From: an uncultured Paraburkholderia sp.
Lineage (GTDB): Bacteria; Pseudomonadota; Gammaproteobacteria; Burkholderiales; Burkholderiaceae
Reading direction: 5' to 3'
DNA: 33,761 nt
Assembly (NCBI GenBank): GCA_940747215.1
Contig: CALNWS010000051.1
Span: 1-33,761, forward strand
Shown: positions 1-9,006 of the stretch, piece by piece
How positions within the stretch are numbered: the stretch's first letter is position 1
Layout of the letters: every line of letters starts with the position of its first letter
Notes under the pieces: generated by a model
Told to the model about the DNA's origin: nothing
Database searches by the model: none
What the model saw: only the letters and a program-made list of their open reading frames with translations
Program-made: the position numbers and the translations under genes

Positions 1-110
1 GAACCCCGCTGAGTGCGTGCGTCTGGTTCCCTTTGTCATTCCCCGGTTCCTCTGCCCGCATTATCCGCTGGCTCAGGCCCCGGCCGCTCCACTGATCCGG
101 CTGTCCAAAT

Positions 111-1237
111 TCCCGCGACCACTTCTGCTGCGTTCAGGGCCAGAATGTTGGTCTGGAACGCAATGCCTTTGATGATCGAGATGATGTCCGCGATCTTCGC
201 CGAGTTCTGGTTGATATCGCCCATCGTGCCGACCACCTGACCGACCACGGCGCTGCCCTTGTTGGCGATTTCCGACGCATTGGCCGCGAGCGAGCTTGCC
301 TGGCGGGTGTTGGTCGGCGTTCTGCTTCACCGTGCCCGTCAGTTCTTCCATGCTCGACGCCGTTTCCTGCAGCGCCGACGCCTGCTCTTCGGTGCGCGAT
401 GAAAGGTCGATATTGCCCGCCGCGATCTGACACGTTGCGGTGGCGATCGATTCGCTGCCGCTGCGCACGGTTTCGATCAGGCTGCGCTGCATCTTCGCGA
501 TGCCCTCGAGCAGTTGACCCATTTCGTCACGTGAACTCACCACGACCGAGCGGCGCAGGTCGCCGGCGGCGATGGCGTCGAAGTGACCGAGCGCTTCGTC
601 GAGCGGACGGGCAATCGCGCGGCTCAGCGCGAGATACGAGACAGCCGACGCCAGCGCGCCGAGCACCAGTGCGATGATGCTCACGAAGCGGAACGTCGAG
701 AAGCTGCTTTGCGCCGCCTCGAAGCCCTGTTTCGCGGACTCGAACTGAACTTGCGCAGCGCGTCGTCGCGGCGTTCGACAGATCGTTGTAGGTCGCCTGC
801 AGGCGCTTCGCGTTGTCCACGACCTTCGACTGGTCGTTGGTAGCCGCGAATGTGTCCATGGCCTGCAGGGTGTCGCGGTGAGCCGAGACGTCCTGCGCCA
901 AGCGGTCTTCTTCGGGGTCGCGCGGCAGGTCGATATATTTTTTCCAACACATGTCCGACGTGGTGCGCATTAGGTGAGCGCGCTCGATGGTCGAGGCAGT
1001 CTCCGGCGAGCCGGCCATGAAGGCTGCGCGATCAAGCGTGAGCCGTTCGCGGGCCGCGTAAAGCTCGGCGTTGCCGATATCGACGGCGCTAGGCATCTGG
1101 TTGGTGAACGTACCTTTGTAGGCGTCGTTCGAATGGCTCATGCCGAACAGACCGAATACGCCGATGGCGATCAGCAGCGCGGCAAGAAAGGCCATCGTGA
1201 GGCCAATGCGCGCTTTGATCGTGATGCCTTTCTTCAA
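111..1237 (-). pseudogene. Methyl-accepting chemotaxis protein, frameshifted and 3'-truncated
   Basis: Remnant of an inner-membrane chemoreceptor that would signal to CheA/CheW. The N-terminus has a transmembrane helix (FLAALLIAIGVFGLFG) and a four-helix-bundle type sensor region. A second membrane segment (SIIALVLGALASAVSYLAL) is followed by HAMP and the methylation/signalling region ([28 protein letters not shown]). These pieces lie in different frames. Lesions are near 765-770, near 747 (one base missing before a TTC GAG) and near 310-316. After NILALNAA, at about 126, the conserved signalling hairpin is cut off and the sequence is not receptor-like. I chose the TTG start at 1237 because AGGA sits about nine bases upstream; an in-frame start further upstream (1309) is also possible. 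The family call is firm and the gene is surely non-functional. Confidence 0.85.
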
Positions 1238-1543
1238 ATGCTGATTCCTGTGTTTGAGACAAAAATGTGAGGCTGCGTGGCAGTGCTGGGTAGCGTGTGG
1301 CGTCTGCATCGTGGCGCGTTCGAAGCCGCGTTCTAATACATTCGTTTACGGCAACAGAGAACGTTACTTGAAGAACTTATAAGGTATGAAGAATACCGCT
1401 GTAAGCAGTTGGAAGGAATTTCAATGCAAATGAGCGGCGGCGAGGGAAAGCTCGCCGGCACGGAGTCTCAAGGGCAAAGAGAAGTGCCGCCGCGGGTGAA
1501 TGCGCGGCTGGGGTCCGCGGACGTGCGGCAGAAGCGTGCTATC
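1238..1543. other. Gene-free stretch between the receptor remnant and rbsK
   Basis: About 300 bases with no coding sequence that I can recognise on either strand. It should contain the promoter region of the receptor remnant (reading left) and the 3' flank of rbsK. I see no convincing terminator hairpin or operator. Confidence 0.4.
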
Positions 1544-2332
1544 TCACGTTGAAGCGTCGAGTTCGGCGCGAGTCGGAATGGAAGGCTGCGCGAAACGGAT
1601 CGCCGCTTCGATGTCCGCGCCTTCGGCGAGTTGCGCAGCGAAAACGCCGATGAAGGTATCGCCGGCCGCCGTCGTATCGACGGCATTCACCTTCGGCGCG
1701 TCGTACAAGACCGCCTGCAAGGCCGCGGTGGCTTTCGCGGCATCTTCCGGCGTTTCGACCTGCAGACCGGTCAGCGTCGCGGCTTCGAGTTCGTTCGGAA
1801 TCAGATAGTCGACGAGCGGCAGCCAGTCGGCGGGCAGCGGCCTCGTCGCGGGTGCCGGATTCAGGATCACGATTTTGCCCAGACGCCGGGCCGCCGCCAG
1901 CGCAGCCCGCACGGTGTCGGGCGGCGTTTCGAGCTGGCAGATCACCACGTCTGCGTCGACGAGCACCGCTTCGTGACGCGCCACCATCTCGGGCGTGAGT
2001 TCGCCGTTCGTGCCCGCGATGATCACGATTGCATTCTGACTGCCGTCATCGACGACGATCAGCGCCACGCCCGTCGCGGCCTTGCCCGTTTCCACGGCCG
2101 AGCAGTCGATGCCTTCCGCTTTGAGCCCCGAGCGCAGTTGCGCGCCATTGCCGTCCGCGCCGAGCCGCGCAGCCGCCACGGCCTGATTGCCGCCCTTGCC
2201 GGCCGCTACCTGGCTGAAGGTGTGGCCGGCAAGCGTCTCGCCCGGATGCGACAGACGCGGCGCGCGCGCCACGAGATCCATGTTCAGGCTGCCGACCACC
2301 GTTACGCGCGCAGCACCCGCAGTTCGATTCAC
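1544..2332 (-). pseudogene. rbsK: Ribokinase with three in-frame deletions
   Basis: PfkB-family ribokinase, which phosphorylates ribose to ribose-5-phosphate. The N-terminal signature GSLNMDLV, the GKGGNQAVAAARLGA loop and the catalytic DTTAAGDTF motif are all present, so the frame is open end to end (about 262 codons against the usual 305-310). Comparison with the family shows three gaps: about 12-14 residues after GADG (near 2152), about 20 residues before VLYDAPKVNAVD (near 1711; this removes the nucleotide-binding V-x-T-L-G strand), and about 14 residues after AIRFAQ (near 1585). The start is likely GTG at 2332, preceded by GAAGGAG at good spacing; TTG at 2335 is the next candidate. It is last in the rbs cluster, 37 bases after the rbsR remnant. 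The missing ATP-site strand suggests an inactive product, but the reading frame survives. Confidence 0.8.
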
Positions 2333-2369
2333 CAAGCCCGTCTCCTTCGTGAAACGCGGTCGGTCCCGC

Positions 2370-2630
2370 TCAGGCGGCCAGATTGCGCCTCGCCGCGCCC
2401 GCCCAGGTTGCCGTGGATTCCCGCACGATCAGTTTCGGCGACATAACGCGCCGCCGGCCCGACGCGCGGCTGTTGTCTTTCGACGTGCCCGCAATGCGGT
2501 CAATCAGCGTCTGCGCGACGAGGTCGCCCAGCGCGCGCACCGATTGCCCGACCGAGGACAGCGCCGGATACGTGAAGCGCCCGAGTTCGATGTCGTCGAA
2601 ACCGATGATCGAACAATCGCGCGGCACGCT
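2370..2630 (-). pseudogene. rbsR: C-terminal remnant of the LacI-family ribose regulator
   Basis: Only the last ~85 residues of a LacI/GalR-type repressor remain (RDCSIIGFDDIELGRFTYPA, then LVAQTLIDRIAG and a short tail). This is the distal part of the periplasmic-binding-protein-like effector domain. The helix-turn-helix and most of the sugar pocket are gone. The remnant is joined in frame to the rbsA fragment at about 2625-2633, so the protein would read ...QMVEIARN-ISVPRDCSIIG. The place between rbsA and rbsK matches the usual order rbsB-A-C-R-K in Burkholderiaceae, so RbsR is the likely identity. It cannot bind DNA. Confidence 0.75.
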
Positions 2631-3095
2631 GATATTGCGCGCGATCTCAACCATCTGCTGGTGCCCGATACCGAGTTCGCCGACGAGCGTGTCGAGATCG
2701 ATCGCGTCGAGGCCCACCTGCGCCATCGCCGCGCGCGCATCTTCGCGCAGCTTGCGGCGGTCGATCCAGCAGAAGCGGAACGCGCCCGCTCGCGGCAGGC
2801 GGTTCAGGAACAAGTTCTCAGCCACCGAGAGCGTCGGCAGCAAATTCAGCTCCTGCATGACCATCCGCACGCCGAGCGCTTCCGCTTCGGTGCGGCTTGC
2901 CGCCGAGGCGCATCGTGCCGGTGGTCGGATCGACGAGACCGTCGATGATCTTGGACAGCGTGCTCTTGCCGGCGCCGTTCTCGCCGGTGAGCGCCAATAC
3001 CTCGCCGGCGCGCAGCGACAGCGAGACTTCGGCTGGCACTGGTTCAGCTAAGTCTTGCCGATGCCGCTGACGGTCATTACGGCGGTCGAGGCCAT
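2631..3095 (-). pseudogene. rbsA: N-terminal remnant of the ribose ABC transporter ATPase
   Basis: Sugar ABC ATPase that normally carries two nucleotide-binding domains (about 500 residues). Only the first half of domain 1 remains: the Walker A loop GENGAGKST, the Q-loop [20 protein letters not shown] and the helical region up to QMVEIARN. Walker B, the signature motif's partner region and all of domain 2 are missing. The probable start is ATG at 3095. A base is missing in codon 16 (ACT TA. GCT), giving TAG and a shift, and a second lesion lies at about 2885-2900. The deletion that ends the gene also removed all of rbsC. It is non-functional. Confidence 0.8.
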
Positions 3096-3563
3096 GATCG
3101 GTTGAAGTCCATTGCAATCCTAGGTTCCGTGACGTTGTGCCCGGCTCTCGCGCCCGATACGCTCAAATCGCTCGATTCGCCCGAAGCCGCCGCTCGCCGT
3201 CACGTGTCATGGCGGCACCTGAGCCCAGGCGGCGCGAAAACCGCAAGTGCGCGGGCGCGAGGCCGCCGTCATGACGCATACCTCTGGATTAACGGCGGCG
3301 CAGGTTTCTTGAGCGTTTATTGAATAGCGGCGCAATCGGGCCGGAATGAGCATGGCAACGGGCTGACTAGACCTGTCTCGAAGACTGCTCGACGGCTGCC
3401 GGCAGACGGCCCGACACCAGCCTCAACTCCAGCGCATTTCCTTCGCAATTCAGGCAAAGACCGGCGACCTCGTCATGAAGGCGCTATGAAGGCGCGCCGG
3501 CCTTGCGGCTCCGGGGAGCTTGCCGCCGCACCGGGTCTTACGGGAAAGCGTCCCGGGCGATGC
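3096..3563. other. Expanded gap between rbsB and rbsA
   Basis: These 468 bases separate two genes that are normally close together in one operon. I recognise no protein fragment. It contains an 11-base near-perfect tandem repeat (ATGAAGGCGCT, 3474-3484, and ATGAAGGCGCG, 3485-3495) and is otherwise featureless. Confidence 0.4.
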
Positions 3564-4453
3564 TTACTTCGTGACCAGATCGTACGGCGTTTCTACGACG
3601 CCCGACAGTTCCGACTGTTTCTTGTGCTCGTTGAGCGCCTTGAGCGCCGTGTCGATACCGAACACGGCTTGCTTCGCGGCGTACTGGTCGGCGGTGGCGA
3701 GCACGCGTCCGTCTTTCAGCATCGGCTTGATCGCGTTGATGTTGTCGTTGCCGGCGAGGAGCGCCTTCACAGGTTCGGGTACTCGTTGAGCATGGCCAAG
3801 GCAACCGCATTGCCCTTGTTGATTTCCCACTCGCCCGACTGTACCGAGACGACCTTGGCGCCGACCTTCTGCATTGCGTCCTTGAAGCCCGCGGTGCGCT
3901 GCTGGGCATTCGTGGTGGTGGACACGCCTTCGATGATGCCCACTTCGTCGCCAGACTTCAGTTTCTTCGCGAGATAGTCGCCGACCTTCTGCGCGCCCTT
4001 GCGGTTATCCGGACCGACGAACGGCACGTTCAGGTCTTTCGACTTGAGCACATCCGGGTCGAGACGGTTGTCGATGTTCACGACGATGATGCCCGCATCC
4101 ACCGCCTTCTTCACGACCGGCAAGAGCGCCTTCGAATCGGCCGGCGCGAGGACGATGACGTCGACCTTCGAGACGATCATCTGTTCGACGATGCGGATCT
4201 GGTTCACCGTGTCGGTCTCGTCCTTGATGCCGTTGGTGATGAGGTCGAACATGGCCGGATTATGTTTCTGATAATCCTTCGCGCCGTTCTCCATGGTCAG
4301 TAAGAATTCGTTCGCGAGCGACTTCATGATGAGCGCGACCTTCGGCTTCTTCGCCGGCGCGTTCTGCGCGTAGGCGGACGAAAACGGCAAGGCAGCGGTA
4401 GCGGTTGCGAGGACTGCAGCCGTCAGAATGCGGCGGCGAATGCGATGGTTCAT
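3564..4453 (-). pseudogene. rbsB: Ribose-binding periplasmic protein, frameshifted with internal deletion
   Basis: Substrate-binding protein of a ribose-type ABC importer. It has a Sec signal peptide (residues 1-29, basic start then a hydrophobic stretch ending SSAYA) and a type I periplasmic-binding fold (KVALIMKSLANEFLLTMENG, VDVIVLAPADSKALLPVVKKA, VGIIEGVSTTTNAQQRTAGF). The frame is open to MLNEYPNL and then shifts near 3772-3778. The remainder (ALLAGNDNINAIKPMLKDGR to the end) is in another frame and lacks about 22 residues that normally stand between the two DN motifs, as if a deletion ran between two copies of GACAACAT. GGAGA lies about nine bases before the ATG. First gene of the cluster, downstream of the 4504-4517 palindrome. 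Confidence 0.85.
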
Positions 4454-4503
4454 GCATATCTCCAGTTTGTCAGGCTCGATGCTGAGTCGTATTTTTAATT
4501 GCG

Positions 4504-4517
4504 CGCAAACGTTTGCG
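4504..4517. promoter_or_regulatory. LacI-family operator palindrome upstream of rbsB
   Basis: CGCAAACGTTTGCG is a perfect 14-base palindrome centred on ACGT, about 50 bases upstream of the rbsB start. Its A/T arms around a central CG are typical of LacI/GalR-family operators, including RbsR sites. The local regulator remnant at 2370-2630 has lost its DNA-binding domain, so the site would be an orphan unless a paralogue reads it. Confidence 0.7.
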
Positions 4518-4529
4518 AGTGGCTTTTTC

Positions 4530-4833
4530 AGCGCAGCCTGTCGAGAATGTCAACGATTCGCCGTGTTGCAGTGCACGGGGCGCATAAAATGCCGCAACGC
4601 GGTGTGGTCCATCGGTTCGGCGGCGGCCTTTGTGAACCGCGCCGCCAGGCAGCGTGTGGCAAGGGTCCCTCGCTCGGTCCGTGCGTGGCGGTTGATCCGC
4701 CGTCTGCAAGATCGGCAGACAGCGGGCCGCTTATGCTGGCCTTTTATTGCGCGCGGTGCAACCGGGAACAACAAGTAGAGCGCTCTCGGGCAAAGCCGAA
4801 ACGGACGGCTCGCGCCGCTCCTAGAACGCGCAC
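4530..4833. other. Gene-free stretch between the rbs promoter and corA
   Basis: About 300 bases with no recognisable coding remnant. It carries the upstream flank of rbsB and the 3' flank of corA. I see no clear terminator with a T run. Confidence 0.35.
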
Positions 4834-5815
4834 CTACAACCACCCCGCCTTGCGGAAACACCAGTACAACACGAGGTCGACGCTCAGCATCACGGCAAGA
4901 CAGATCGGATAGCCGTACTGGTAATGCAGTTCCGGGATGCTCTGGAAGTTCATGCCGTAGATACCGGCAATCATCGTCGGCACCACGAAGAGAGCGGCGA
5001 ACGGGCCGAGCCGCTTGATCACTTCGCTTTCGGCGAGCGAGATCATGCCGAGGTTCACCTGCACCGCCGTCACCACCATTTCGCGGTGGCCTTCGATGAT
5101 GCGCACGATCCGGTCGAGATGGTCGTATATGTCGCGGAAATACGCCTGCATGCCTTCGCAGACGCTCGGAATGCGGCCCGCCCGTCAGCTTGCCGATCGC
5201 CTCCTGCAACGGCGCGATGTGATGCTGAAGAATCACGAGGCGGCGCTTCAACGAGTAAGTACAGATCCTGGATGATCGTGCGCGACGCCTTCGAACTGTT
5301 CTGTTCGAAGATGCGGTCTTCCAAGGCCTCGATCTCCGTGTTCATCGCTTCCATGATCGGGAAGTAGCGATCGACGATGTCGTCCGTGAGCACATACAGC
5401 ACGAATGCCGAACCTTCCTTCAACAGTTTCGGTTCGCGCTCGCAACGCGCGCGCACGTTCTGGAAACCGGCGCGCGTGTTGCGTCGCACCGAGAGCACAT
5501 AGTTGCACCCGACGAACACGTCGACTTCGCCGATCACCAGATCGCCGTTTTCGTACTGTTCGACGGTGTGCATGACGGCGAAAAGCGACTCGCCGTACTC
5601 CTCGATTTTCGGACGCTGATGACCGTTCTGCGCGTCTTCGATCGCAAGTTCGTGCAGACCGAATTCGTGTTTCATGACCGCCAGTTCGCCCGGCCCTAGA
5701 TCCTTCAACGCGACCCACACGAAACATTCGGGCCGCGCCACGTAGTCGCTGATGCTATCGATGCGATGTCTGCGAGCTTCCGGCCGTCCTGATAGGCGGC
5801 ACAATTGATCAGCAT
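4834..5815 (-). pseudogene. corA: CorA-type magnesium/cobalt transporter, three frameshifts
   Basis: CorA forms a pentameric inner-membrane channel for Mg2+. The cytoplasmic domain (ISDYVARPECFVWVALKD, HQRPKIEEYGESLFAVMHTV), the long stalk helix and the two C-terminal membrane helices with the hallmark GMN motif (IAGIYGMNF) and a basic C-terminus (CFRKAGWL) are all recognisable, but in three frames. ATG at 5815 begins MLINCAAYQDGRKLAD. Shifts occur near 5765-5770, near 5245-5255 (between IIQDLY and LKRRLV) and near 5180 (an extra G in GGCGGG). The encoded length would be near the usual 320 residues, so decay is by small indels only. It is non-functional unless all three are sequencing errors, which is unlikely. 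Confidence 0.85.
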
Positions 5816-6014
5816 GTTGGATAACCTTGTACAGAAGCGGATCCGCCGGCTTCACCGAAACGATTGAAACGTAAGCCTGTTGTCAGATCTGCGAAATGAA
5901 CCGCCGAGTAGTTTAACCGGTATGTATTATCGCGTATGCTATCCGGGTACGTCATATTAAGGGTTCTGCATGAAGCCCATGTATCGAATTGTTAAAGCCT
6001 GCCTGCGTCGTGCG

Positions 6015-6494
6015 CTACTGCGCGACACGGTGGAGTGCGATGCGGTGATCGTCGGAGAACGTAATCGACGCACGGTTCGTATAACGTGGATCGGCGGTGA
6101 CCGTGAAGCGCAATTCGACGACAGGATCGAACTGCATCGATACGCCAATGCGATGCACGCCAAGGCTCAGATAGAACACGACGTGTTCGCCGTTCATCAA
6201 GTCGGTGACCTGCTCGCCATCAACGTACACCAGCGCATCGTGAAAGCGCACGATCACGTCGCGCGAACGCTCGCGCCGCACGTCGACCGCAACGAGTCCC
6301 GTGCCGGGTTTCGTGTAGCCGGGTTGTACAATGCGGGCCGCGGGCACGGCCTTGAACGGCACCGGTTCGGCCGGTGTCGAAGCACATGCGCCAAGCGCAG
6401 CGATCAGGCAAGCCGACAACGTGGCCAGCATGGCAGTCAACACCGCGCTTCGACAGCGCGCGGCGATCGTCCTCTTATGTGAATGCAGCGGCAT
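6015..6494 (-). CDS. Putative outer-membrane or periplasmic lipoprotein
   Basis: Intact 159-codon gene. The N-terminus is basic and then hydrophobic (LTAMLATLSACLIAALGAC), with a lipobox L34-G-A-C37 followed by ASTP, so the mature lipoprotein begins at Cys37. The mature part is rich in beta-type sequence (VDVRRERSRDVIVRFHDALV, GEHVVFYLSLGVHRIGVSM) and resembles small Burkholderia lipoproteins of unknown function. GGGAGA about eight bases upstream supports ATG at 6494. No partner gene is apparent. It survives among broken neighbours, which argues for some selected role, but I cannot name it. Confidence 0.75.
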   Translation of the reverse strand: MPLHSHKRTIAARCRSAVLTAMLATLSACLIAALGACASTPAEPVPFKAVPAARIVQPGYTKPGTGLVAVDVRRERSRDVIVRFHDALVYVDGEQVTDLMNGEHVVFYLSLGVHRIGVSMQFDPVVELRFTVTADPRYTNRASITFSDDHRIALHRVAQ

Positions 6495-6784
6495 GGCAGG
6501 TCTCCCGGTTATCTTTGTCGGCGTCTTTGTTTGCTTCGTTCTCGTTTCAGCTCAGGCAAGCCATCATAGCAACGAGCGGCGCCGTCGCCACCCTAGCCGA
6601 ACGACCAGCATCGCGCTTCATACCTTGCGCGCCGACCTGTTCTTCTTCATGACCGTTGCAAAGGAAGCCCTGCTTGCGTGCTGCGGATTTACCCTGAGTC
6701 TACCCTGTGCGTTGCGGATCACGCACCACGCGCCGCCCCGCTGTCTCACAGGCCTGCAAAGCCGTCTTTAACGAGAAACATGCA
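6495..6784. other. Gene-free stretch upstream of the small membrane ORF
   Basis: About 290 bases without a recognisable gene. It should hold the promoter of the leftward lipoprotein and of the rightward 6785/6931 pair. I see no clear -35/-10 pair. Confidence 0.3.
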
Positions 6785-6934
6785 ATGTGGTAATTCACTT
6801 GGATTCTGGGCATTGGTGTGGCGTTGGGCTTCGGCATCGTCAAAGTGATGTGGCTAGAGGCGAACGGCAGGTTCGCGCGTGATCCGAAGCCGGCAAATTC
6901 CGCAATGATTATTGGCGGAGGCACGCCTTCGTGA
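6785..6934 (+). pseudogene. Small membrane protein gene with a stop at codon 3
   Basis: Reads M-W-stop, then an open frame of about 46 codons: a hydrophobic helix (WILGIGVALGFGIVKVMWLE) and a short polar tail ending GGGTPS. The TAA at 6791-6793 looks like a lysine codon changed in its first base. The TGA at 6932-6934 overlaps the GTG start of the next gene by four bases (GTGA), so the two were translationally coupled. It could be called an unrelated stretch, but the helix-plus-tail coherence and the coupling support a real former gene. The product is of unknown function. Confidence 0.5.
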
Positions 6935-7505
6935 CCTGTCTGATTTTCTTTTGCGGCCACGCGGGCACCGGCAAAACCACGCTCGCGAAAAAGATGCTCG
7001 ACCCGCTGATGCAGGCCGGCGCAGCGCCCTTTGTCTGCTCGACAAGAACACGCGCTATACAGCGGCTACAGCGCAGCGGCGATGTCCATGCTCACGGGCG
7101 ATCCGGAGTATCGCTGCCTGATCGACACGGCACGCGACAATCTCGAACTCGGCGTGAGCGCGCTCGTCGTCGCGCTGCTTTCGTGCAAGGTGCGCGAGCG
7201 GCGTCTGTTCGATCGCGCATGGCTGGGTATCGGCGACGACGTCACACTGCGCGTCGTGTGGGTACATACAGCGGAAGAGACCGCGCATCGGCGCATCGTC
7301 GCGCGCGGCGATCCGGCCGACGCCTATAAGCTCGCGCACTGGGACGACTATCGCCAACGCCGTTTCGTGCCCGAGGGCGACATGTGCATCGATCTGCTGA
7401 TGTTTCGGCAACACCGCACCCACGCAGGCCGATTACGATACGCTGCTTGCGAGCCTGATCGGCGAACCGCGCGCGGCTTCGGCCATGCCGCCCTTGCCCG
7501 TGTGA
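6931..7505 (+). pseudogene. P-loop kinase/ATPase-like protein, frameshifted
   Basis: Begins at GTG 6931 with FFCGHAGTGKTTLAKK, a Walker A loop of the small-molecule kinase/AAA type. About 190 residues would be expected. The frame breaks near 7038-7055 (LLDKNT, then two extra bases before LYSGYSAAAM), continues through a middle section (YRCLIDTARDNLELGVSALV, VVWVHTAEETAHRRI, HWDDYRQRRF; the latter resembles the lid and substrate end of gluconate/adenylylsulfate-kinase-like enzymes) and breaks again near 7405. The final piece ends at TGA 7503-7505. The substrate is unknown. Coupled to the broken small membrane ORF upstream. Confidence 0.7.
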
Positions 7506-7542
7506 TCGACACGCACCGCGCCTTTGTACTGCGCCGAAAGCA

Positions 7543-7571
7543 TAAAAAACGCCCCGTAACCACGGGGCGTT
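7543..7571 (-). terminator. Rho-independent terminator for the leftward gene
   Basis: Perfect 10-base stem (AACGCCCCGT, 7548-7557, with ACGGGGCGTT, 7562-7571) around an AACC loop. The A tract at 7543-7549 becomes a U tract on the minus strand. It lies about 90 bases after the saccharopine-dehydrogenase-like gene. The stem is still perfect although the gene is dead. Confidence 0.8.
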
Positions 7572-7659
7572 CGAACGGCTCTCTCATGGGGCCTTAATGA
7601 ACAGCTCGCGACCCACGCGTCGCGTCAATGCACGGCTTCGGTTTGCAACGTGATCCGGT

Positions 7660-8753
7660 TCAAACGGTCGCCATCGTGTCGAGCGTCTGGCCTTCGTACA
7701 ACTGGCCGAAACGGTTCGCAAGGAATTCGCGCAGCGACACCTGCTCCTGACGCACGAAGCCCTTTTGCGGCAACTTCTTTTCGCGGAACAGGTCGAGCAC
7801 GGCGCACATCGCGCCAGCCGTCGTGATCTGGATCGCGCTCATTGGCACGCCGCACACGGTCTTTGCGAAGATCTTGCGGGTGAACACTTCCTACACCAGT
7901 TGACCGTCGCGCATACCGCTCACGGTGATGAACACAAGCACCACGTCCTGCGCCGTCGACGGCACCGAATGGCGCATGATCGTCTTGAGCGTATCGCGGT
8001 CGCTCGCCAGACGCAGATCTTCGAGCATGAACTGCATCAGGTTGCGGTGGCCGGGATAGCGCACCGACTTGTAGTCGAGCGATTCGACGCGGCCCGCGAG
8101 CGTTTCACACAGCATGCCGGGTCCGCCGGACGTGTTGAACGCTTCGTATTCTGTGCCATCGAGCGAAAAATGTTCGAGGCCTTCCTGCGGTTGCACCCAT
8201 TGCGTGCGGCTGTCGCGAATCGCTTCGCAAGGCTGGCAGTATTCGTTAATCAGACCGTCCACGCTCCACGTCAGGTTGTACTTGAGCACATTGGTCGGAA
8301 ACTCGGGCAACGCGCCCACGCGCATCTTCACGTCGCGAATTTCGCTAAAGCGGTTCACGAGTTCGTGCGCGGCAATGCCGATGAAACCCGGCGCAAGACC
8401 GCACTGTGGCATGAACGCATGTTCGGCATCTTCGGCGATCGCGCGGATCGCGTGCGTCGCGTGCACGTCCTCGGTCAGATCGAAGTAATGCACGCCCGCG
8501 CCTTTGGCCGCCGAGGCGACGTTCACGGCGAGATAGTGAAGCACGTTGACGAGTGCGTCGAAGCCTTGCACGGCCGCGCGCAGTGCGGCGGCGTCGGCGG
8601 AATCCACGCGGCGGGTGGGGATGCCTTGGGCGGCGAGCTTGTCGAGCGCCTGCTGTTCACGGTCGAATGCGACGACTTCGTAGTCGCCGGTTTCATGCAG
8701 CATATGGCGATGGTGTGACCGATCAAACCTGCACCCACGATGGCTACTTTCAT
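7660..8753 (-). pseudogene. Saccharopine-dehydrogenase-like oxidoreductase, one shift and one stop
   Basis: NAD(P)-dependent oxidoreductase related to saccharopine dehydrogenase (lysine metabolism). ATG at 8753 with AAGGAG upstream begins MKVAIVGAGLIGHTIA, a Rossmann GxGxxG fold. One base is missing at about 8702 (A-H-M read as A-I-C). The frame then runs on through CGLAPGFIGIAAHELVNRF and a long catalytic domain. A single TAG at 7891-7893 interrupts it, probably a glutamine codon with C to T; the same frame continues with EVFTRKIFAKTVCGVPMSAI to a normal end (about 364 codons in all). Only two point lesions mark it as a recent loss. An intact Lrp/AsnC gene lies upstream in the same direction. 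Confidence 0.8.
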
Positions 8754-9006
8754 GCGCTTCTCCTTAGTTTCGTGCAGAGCGCCTGTTGCGATTTTCCGCA
8801 AGGTGTCCGCTGTTTCCAGCATCCGAAGTAGATGGCGAGTACGCAGCAGATGCTGCGAGCCGAACCCTTGAGCAAAAGTGTAGGGAGAAGCGAAGCTAGT
8901 TCATACGCGCAGAATGCTACGCAATGACCATGAACTTCGACACTTCGACGAGACAATCAGTCGGAAACGACGAAAAACCATCAAAATCATATAAAAATCC
9001 CGGCGC

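Noticed and set aside
2370..2870. The rbsA-rbsR hybrid as a new fusion enzyme
   Set aside because: It lacks Walker B, a complete ATPase domain and a DNA-binding domain, and has frameshifts upstream. It is better read as a deletion scar.
7891..7893. Single in-frame stops read as amino acids (recoding or suppressor)
   Set aside because: TAA, TAG and TGA all occur, each in genes that mostly carry frameshifts as well; ponA and other intact genes end normally. Nonsense mutation is simpler.
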